This document shows positions 6,693-11,299 of a DNA stretch of 11,299 nt, one piece after another (the first letter of the stretch is position 1; each line of letters opens with the position of its first letter). A program made the position numbers and the translations under genes. The stretch is taken from assembly GCA_032353305.1 (NCBI GenBank), contig JAUCNG010376482.1, positions 1 to 11,299 of the forward strand, written 5' to 3'. Origin of the DNA: Cephalothrix spiralis. Lineage: Eukaryota; Nemertea; Palaeonemertea; Archinemertea; Cephalotrichidae. The notes beneath the pieces are model-generated. The model did no database searches and was not told the DNA's origin. It saw only the letters and a program-made list of their open reading frames with translations.

Positions 6693-7618
6693 GTAAGTAA
6701 TTACCTCAGTATATTATAAGTATACACTATACCTACTACCGAAGACCTTTTTTGATTGGTTTACGGATTCGCCGACGAAAATTTCTGCAAATTTTCTGCG
6801 GTCTAAATTTTTCTGCTGTAAAAATTACGACGAAGTTTCACCGCACACTTCTGTGCACATATTATTCCTACAAATTGTTACCATCCACCACATTTTTGCA
6901 TTCTGCTACTAAAAACTTATTCAAATGGTCTATTAAGTTGTAATCAATATTTATGCTTTAACGAGATTTAGGGTACAACAAAATTAGAAAAACAGACGAA
7001 GTAAAACTTCGCAATGGGTGGGAAAATATTGCATTTTGACTTTTTATACCCACCCGGTACCCGGCCTTCGTATAGCAAATATTTCTATGACTCTGGCCGC
7101 CGACGCACTTTTCGGTCAATCTAAAATATAAAAATAAATTGGACATCGATTATGTAAACCAATTACATAAAGACCTAACATCACATTAAACGAAGAATTG
7201 AGGCCGTCTAAAAATGTCGACACTTATTTATATCTTGATAAATGACCGGTTGGGGATAGTAGGAGATCAAATGGATAGTAATTTTAAATATTCGACAGTT
7301 GTCTGTATAGGAATAAATGTCGACATTTTGAGAAAGTCCCTTATTTTTTTCTTTCCGTCTTTACAAAGTATAAAGATGATAACAATTTATGTCGATTCAC
7401 TGATACTGAAAATCATCCACCACACTAAAGTAATGAAGCAATCGATTCAACTACATTATTAATAAATCCTTAATTTAATTCATCTGCACAAATTAATTCA
7501 TCTATTGCAAAAATTTAACTTAGATATGATATTTTTTTAATACTAATCATGCAATTGATAGATTTCGTACCTTGAAATAGGTAAGTGTTGATGCTTACAG
7601 TCAATTGATATGTTACAG
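6693..7618 (+). other. Intron with 119-bp inverted repeat
   Basis: Arms at 7207-7228 and 7312-7333 are complementary over 22 bases with two mismatches, around AAAATGTCGACA. They form a foldback of about 127 bp without coding capacity. Just before the exon GTAAGT at 7581 and a CTTACAG at 7600 resemble splice sites but fit no open phase-1 exon that I can identify. The rest is AT-rich, with a short direct repeat of TTAATTCATCT near 7476 and 7493. Confidence 0.5.
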
Positions 7619-7804
7619 ACAAACCTCCCTCTACAAAACCTCCCATTACAATCCAAGTTTCAACAACCACAACCACCTTTCCAACAACTGTTATTACTAC
7701 AGTTCGGACTACTACAAAAGCACAACCAACTACAGTTTTAACCACTCCATTAGCTCCAACAACTCTACTTACACCTGTAAAAACTACAAAAGGAACTACA
7801 AAAT
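7619..7804 (+). CDS. SRCR receptor exon: Thr-rich stalk 1
   Basis: Probable exon of 62 codons, phase 1 to phase 1, read from acceptor TGTTACAG. It encodes KPPSTKPPITIQVSTTTTTF, then runs of TT with Val, Pro and Lys, ending TPVKTTKGTTK. About 25 of 61 full codons are Thr. There is no cysteine and no stop, as expected for an O-glycosylated mucin-like stalk between the SRCR domains and the membrane. The start xKPPST resembles the starts of exons 2846 (EPPTST) and 8446 (QPPTTM), pointing to exon duplication. The 3' border is the weak point: the only donor keeping phase 1 is AAAT/GTATAT, which lacks the usual AG and GTAAGT, and unspliced reading stops four codons on. The longer open frame from 7605 in another phase is not the coding one. 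Confidence 0.7.
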
Positions 7805-8124
7805 GTATATTTATTTAATAAGTTTTATACTTTTTCACAGATTAATAAAATTAATTGCTTAATATTGCAGTCCTCCAAGGTGTCTTACTTTTTGGATACC
7901 TGTCCCACTATATCCTCTTTTTAAGAGTTATTTCCTACTTTTTGCAAGTTGGACCAAAAAATAATTTTTTGTCTGCCTTATTTTGACGCAAAAATGCAAA
8001 TTATTCCCTACCTCTTAAACTAATATAATTCTAATTTTTAAAGAGGGTGCATCTGTAATTTGGATACAGTTTTATTAGCTGCTTAGTACTTACGCATTCA
8101 CTATATTTTTAGATGTAAAAATTA

Positions 8125-8147
8125 GCAAAATAAGTCACTTATTTTGC
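8125..8147. repeat. Near-perfect 11-bp-arm palindrome
   Basis: GCAAAATAAGT and ACTTATTTTGC are exact reverse complements separated by one base, followed directly by a small GCCCA-G-TGGGC hairpin (8146-8156). It lies in an intron on the sense side. No T-run or other terminator context is seen, and its function is unknown. Confidence 0.8.
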
Positions 8148-8248
8148 CCAGTGGGCTTTTCTTAATTATCGTGTATTTGGCATGTCCTACTGCCTGTCCT
8201 CAAAGTGGCGCTGGGGGGACTGTAGAGGTTTAGGATTAAGCATACTTA

Positions 8249-8315
8249 CAGGAATACATATATGTATTCCCATAGACTGATGATAATTAGTAATTATAAG
8301 TCTATGGTATTCCTG
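8249..8315. repeat. Compound nested palindrome
   Basis: Outer arms CAGGAATAC (8249-8257) and GTATTCCTG (8307-8315) enclose inner arms CATAGACT (8271-8278) and AGTCTATG (8299-8306). The left side also contains the perfect 18-bp palindrome GAATACATATATGTATTC (8252-8269), which overlaps the outer arm. So two alternative folds are possible. It may be a small foldback insertion. Confidence 0.75.
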
Positions 8316-8445
8316 ATACTTATCTCTAAGAATGCCCGTCTTCCAATGAACAATACGTATGAGCGCGTTAAGGCCGTTTTGTTAATATATTTACTCGATG
8401 ATATACATCATTGTCATTTGTTCATAGAAATGTCATCCTTTTCAG

Positions 8446-8589
8446 ATCAACCACCTACCACAATGAGACCAAGCATTAAAAGAACTACTCCAGTAAAGAA
8501 GGTTACTGTTACCAGCCCAAGAAGACTAACCACAACAGAGATGAGGGGTAAAGGTGGTGGTGTCATCGGTAAAAATACTCAAGATAAAG
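8446..8589 (+). CDS. SRCR receptor exon: basic Thr/Pro stalk 2 with tandem donors
   Basis: Probable exon read in phase 1 from acceptor CCTTTTCAG: QPPTTMRPSIKRTTPVKKVT, then SPRRLTTTEMRG. It is a short, cysteine-free, Thr/Pro- and Lys/Arg-rich stalk segment. Its start matches the xPPT start of the two other Thr-rich exons. Three GGTAAA donors follow at exactly 21-base steps (exon ends 8547, 8568 or 8589). All keep phase 1, giving 34, 41 or 48 codons. The added blocks read GKGGGVI and GKNTQDK. The last donor (AAAG/GTAAAA) has the best exon side and is used here. The frame stays open to 8693 if unspliced. The segment would lie just outside the membrane, where length changes could affect shedding (inference). 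Confidence 0.65.
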
Positions 8590-9688
8590 GTAAAATACAA
8601 ACTGCAAATTCTAAATTTTGTAGTTTACTTTACTATCACAGTGAGGCAATGGCGTGGGGTCCAGGGACCAAGGCGGGCCGCTTGGAGCCGTGAGTCAACA
8701 CAAGGTGACCACTCTTCCTGGAAATCCTGTCGGGGAACCAAAAATGTGTAGGAAAAATCGTGATCCAGTCAAACATTATGCAAAACCTTGAGAAGGCAGG
8801 AGACTTGTAAGAGAATAGCTGAGATTTCAAAGGCTTCGCTTCCTGGACCCCAATAAACGTTCAATATTCTCCTTGTTAAGATATAGGGGATGAAATCACA
8901 GCGTTCGGTACAAGGAGGGGCTTAAATGTCCGACCGTTTTTGGTCAAAAATTCCAGATTCTTACAAAATTATCCCACCCCCTTTCGCTACCACTGCACTG
9001 TTGGGAACGATGTTCGTTTTACCATTACAGGGTTCCTTCTGGTCCTTGAAATCCTTGAAACCCTGGAAAAAAGTTTTAGTCCTGGAAATCCTGGAAAAGT
9101 CAAAAGTTCTGGAAATATTAGAAAAGTCCTTGAAAAAATAAAAAGACATCTCAGTTTTTAACGCATTCCATTTTCAAAGTGCCTTAAAATCGAAAAATCA
9201 CTCTTTTTTCAAAATGTTCCTCGCCTCGGTTCGCTCGGCTCGATGACATAATATGACCATATTTCTGTTAAAAGGCGCGCAAAATAACAGGGTTTTTTTG
9301 CTAGTCATACATGTATATGTACATGTTAGAATTGCTAAATGGTAATTCCGCTAAGTACCTTAAAATCGTATTATGAGCCTTTATTTTATATTTTTGGAAA
9401 AAGTCCTAAAAAGTCCTTGAAAAGACCTGGAGATTTCCTGAAAGAAATCCGTCGGAACCCTGTATCAGAACATTGGTTGGCTTCGATCGCGATAGCTGTT
9501 CATTGGTAACAATTGCACTGGGTCGCGCGCGATGCAATTTGATTACGTGTATCGAATTGTACTGATCTAAGTAAACGGGGATCATGATTGTAGCGATTAC
9601 CATCACCTGATGTTATGATTCATACTGCTGATTCCTAATGTAGAAACAAGTCGTAAAAATATTTCTGTAACTATTTTTCTTCTTCCAG
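8590..9688 (+). other. Intron carrying a hAT-like element
   Basis: No further exon is recognised in this 1.1-kb stretch. It contains the inverted-repeat element at 9028-9462 and the words TTCGCTCGGCTCG (about 9229), also seen in part near 4737. The intron ends with a good pyrimidine tract, TTTTTCTTCTTCCAG. Confidence 0.5.
9028..9462. mobile_element. Probable non-autonomous hAT-type element
   Basis: Ends CAGGGTTCC (9028) and GGAACCCTG (9454-9462) are perfect inverted repeats and match the CAGGG-type ends common in the hAT superfamily. The flanking octamers TACCATTA (9020-9027) and TATCAGAA (9463-9470) agree at five of eight positions, a possible decayed 8-bp target duplication. Just inside both ends are clusters of CCTTGAAA/CCTGGAAA words (9041-9137, 9395-9440). 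The open frames rich in Gly, Pro and Lys across 8926-9161 are translations of that repeat. No transposase is present. Confidence 0.6.
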
Positions 9689-9779
9689 AGAGTAACTATG
9701 GTGGAGTAGCTGCCGGTTTCATTGTGTCCATTCTCCTTATAGCTGCAATCTCGATAGCTCTTATATTTATCATAAAAAG
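9689..9779 (+). CDS. SRCR receptor exon: transmembrane segment
   Basis: Exon of 91 bases, entering in phase 1 (like all exons before it) and leaving in phase 2. Acceptor is CTTCTTCCAG and donor GTAAGT. It encodes SNYGG, then VAAGFIVSILLIAAISIALIFII, then KR. The 23-residue hydrophobic helix followed by basic residues is a classic type I transmembrane anchor with a stop-transfer signal. Gly and small residues near its outer end (GGVAAG) could allow helix packing. The change of phase fits a switch from modular extracellular exons to the cytoplasmic part, which lies further right. If the intron is kept, the donor supplies TAA directly after Lys-Arg, giving a receptor with almost no tail. The exon belongs to the SRCR gene because strand, order and phase agree. 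Confidence 0.85.
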
Positions 9780-9810
9780 GTAAGTAACGCTTTCAAAATA
9801 TCTGAGTCGT

Positions 9811-10405
9811 CCAGGGGAGGGGTTGTCTTAAAAGTACATGCACCAACGTCTCAGAATTGAAATTTTTTGAAATCTTACAATGTGACACACCACCATCTTC
9901 ACTTACTTGACATTTTCGTCACTTCGCAGACATCACCCACCCCAAAACCATCACTAACTTGACATTTCGTCTCACTTTTCAGACAAGGGTTAAAAAACAC
10001 CCACCCCAAACAATCACTAATTTGACATTTTTTAAACTTTTCGGACCCCGTTGGAAAAACACCACCCTTTTTAGGAAATAATTTGAGCGCGTTGAAAAAT
10101 GTGCAAAATTTTGCCAAAATAATTAAGCCGCAAGAAATTTTGTAAAAATAATTTCCAGTGTGTGTAAAAAATGGTAGGACAAGTATAAATTATTGAAAAC
10201 ATGAACCGCTTTTTGGACATTTGCATCATTTTTCTTACATAACTCTCTGGATACCACCCATTATCGAGACAATAAGCTCACTTTCAAGACATAGGCCTCT
10301 GGATACCCACGTCTCGAAAGTGGTCTTGAAAGTGAGACCAATGTCAAAAAACACCCACCCCACCCGGGTTGGTGCATGCCCTTTCAAGACAACCCCCCCC
10401 CCTGG
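9811..10405. mobile_element. Terminal-inverted-repeat element, about 595 bp, non-autonomous
   Basis: The left end 9811-9847 (CCAGGGGAGGGGTTGTCTT, then CATGCACCAAC) is the reverse complement of the right end 10368-10405 (GTTGGTGCATG, then AAGACAACC, a C-run and TGG), with few mismatches. Internal motifs repeat: ACACCCACCCC at about 9997 and 10351, plus the tandem block at 9899. A 14-bp perfect inverted pair, CTCACTTTCAAGAC (10277) and GTCTTGAAAGTGAG (10323), lies inside. No clear target duplication and no transposase frame is seen. Confidence 0.65.
9899..10075. repeat. Three degenerate 52-63-bp direct repeats
   Basis: Units begin at 9899, 9951 and 10014 with TCACTWAYTTGACATTT, continue with a CACTTTTCAGAC-like block and end with an AC-rich ACACCCACCCCAAA-like block. 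They lie within the inverted-repeat element and are probably part of its body. Confidence 0.7.
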
Positions 10406-11299
10406 TCATAATGTATTATGCAATAAGGCGGAAGCGTGTCAGTTCGGAAGTTCTCGGGATAACGAAATCAATCAAATCGTCGTCTTCGATACCATATCGG
10501 ACTTTTCAGTCTATTCGGCGGTATTTGACCATTACCCCAAATAATTGACATGCGTCGCTACGTCATCGGCTACGTACTAAGTAAAGTCAGCCTGGGAATT
10601 GCCGCCGCGACGTGGCTACTCTTCTTCGAATAGCCCCAGGGTTCTTTATTGTGCATGAAAAAGTAATCATAGACACCAAGCCGAGGCAATTTAATGTTTC
10701 GGAATTGCCTTTGATTTTGCATTCACGCAACCCAGTCTGGAGCACTGCCTGTATAGATGTCCTAATAGACGTATCATGTAAGTACTCCTGTCAAATCATT
10801 CGGCTAGAGATAGGATCAAACGGGGTTCGAAACAACGATCATGAGATTATGAGGCTTATGCTCTACAAAGCTAACCAGGCGGTTACCAAGGTGGATGTCC
10901 GAAACGTCTGGATTTTTTTTGAAGTTTCGATAAATTTTGTTCGCGGGCGATAAAAAAGGCTTTATTTATAACTTTAATAGAAAAAAGCGATTAGTTCCTA
11001 AAAATATCTAAGTCCGCAGCGGCTCTCAAGTTCTCAACAGCTTTATGATAGATGAATAATGTTAATGTTATCGACGAAATATGAAGATTTAATTAACAAC
11101 AAAAAATAGGATAGAACTATAAAAACTGTGATAACTTGTATTATTATCCATTCTGATGAAATACTGTATTGCTATTGGGACACAGGGTCACATGATTTGC
11201 AATAACTGATCATATTTGATCGTGCTGACGAATTTTAGACAACTGCGCAGTTTCTGGCGCATCTCAGCCATCTTTGTGCAATATCTGGTCACTTTTGAT
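10406..11299. other. Unassigned region with one exon-like open stretch
   Basis: A plus-strand frame is open from 10585 to 10953 without an ATG. Within it, CCCCAG at 10639 and CAT/GTAAGT at 10778 would border a 138-base phase 1-1 exon (10640-10777) reading FFIVHEKVIIDTKPRQFNVS onward. I do not recognise the protein. Its phase does not accept the phase-2 transmembrane exon, so it is not the next receptor exon unless another exon lies between. The rest (10954-11299) is AT-rich with nothing recognised. Confidence 0.3.

Larger units (their letters stand above)
7805..8445 (+). other. Intron with two palindromes
   Basis: No coding sequence is recognised. It holds the hairpin at 8125-8147 and the compound palindrome at 8249-8315, listed separately. 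The end before the next exon is pyrimidine-rich (TCATCCTTTTCAG). Confidence 0.5.

Noticed and set aside
7605-7862. 85-codon frame rich in Asn, Tyr and Ser starting MICYRQTS
   Set aside because: The phase-1 reading of the same bases gives the Thr/Pro stalk that matches the rest of the gene; this frame is its shadow.
8926-9161. Gly/Pro/Lys-rich frames with collagen-like or SGNPGK-type repeats
   Set aside because: They arise from CCTTGAAA/CCTGGAAA repeats of a hAT-like element and are open on both strands, as expected for repeats.
10221-10544. Plus-strand 107-codon frame
   Set aside because: It runs through the right end of the inverted-repeat element, including its C-run, and has no recognisable domain.

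Overview
The window looks like nuclear DNA of a marine invertebrate deuterostome, most likely an echinoderm, with a hemichordate or amphioxus as alternatives. Reasons: coding sequence is split into short exons with GT-AG introns; the intergenic DNA is AT-rich and full of SINEs and foldback elements; the AGGCCTA/TAGGCCTAC word recurs (about 531, 1134, 2172, 5099), which I associate with such genomes; and the main gene is a multi-SRCR receptor, a family greatly expanded in sea urchins and amphioxus. Nothing bacterial or viral is evident. The species assignment is inference.

Region 1 (1-1531, minus strand): the first two coding exons (1159-1281 and 223-405) of a Rho-family small GTPase. The two exons join in phase 0 and the gene continues off the left edge. 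The P-loop is intact, but the switch I threonine and the switch II DTAGQ motif are both replaced, so this is an atypical Rho protein that probably does not hydrolyse GTP normally. Its 753-bp intron is filled with a threefold 76-78-bp tandem repeat and two copies of a foldback element.

Region 2 (1532-2845): no convincing exon. It holds a GC-rich patch, a consensus-like TATA box, a 26-bp tandem duplication and a possible tRNA-derived relic. The GTPase and the receptor diverge from here, unless the receptor begins further upstream and the GTPase lies nested in one of its introns.

Region 3 (2846-9779, plus strand): at least seven exons of one gene. In order they encode a mucin-like Thr/Ser/Pro stretch plus SRCR1, then SRCR2, SRCR3, SRCR4, a Thr-rich stalk exon, a second basic Thr/Pro stalk exon, and a transmembrane exon with a KR stop-transfer end. 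All exons except the 3' side of the transmembrane exon are phase 1 at both ends, so any can be skipped or duplicated without a frameshift. The product is a type I scavenger-receptor-like membrane protein. The signal-peptide exon and cytoplasmic exons are not firmly identified in the window.

Region 4 (introns and 9780-11299): a pair of related tRNA-derived SINEs (5554-5747, 5936-6123), a probable hAT-type non-autonomous element (9028-9462), a second terminal-inverted-repeat element directly behind the transmembrane exon (9811-10405), and several small foldbacks. The last 900 bases hold one unassigned open stretch with exon-like borders.
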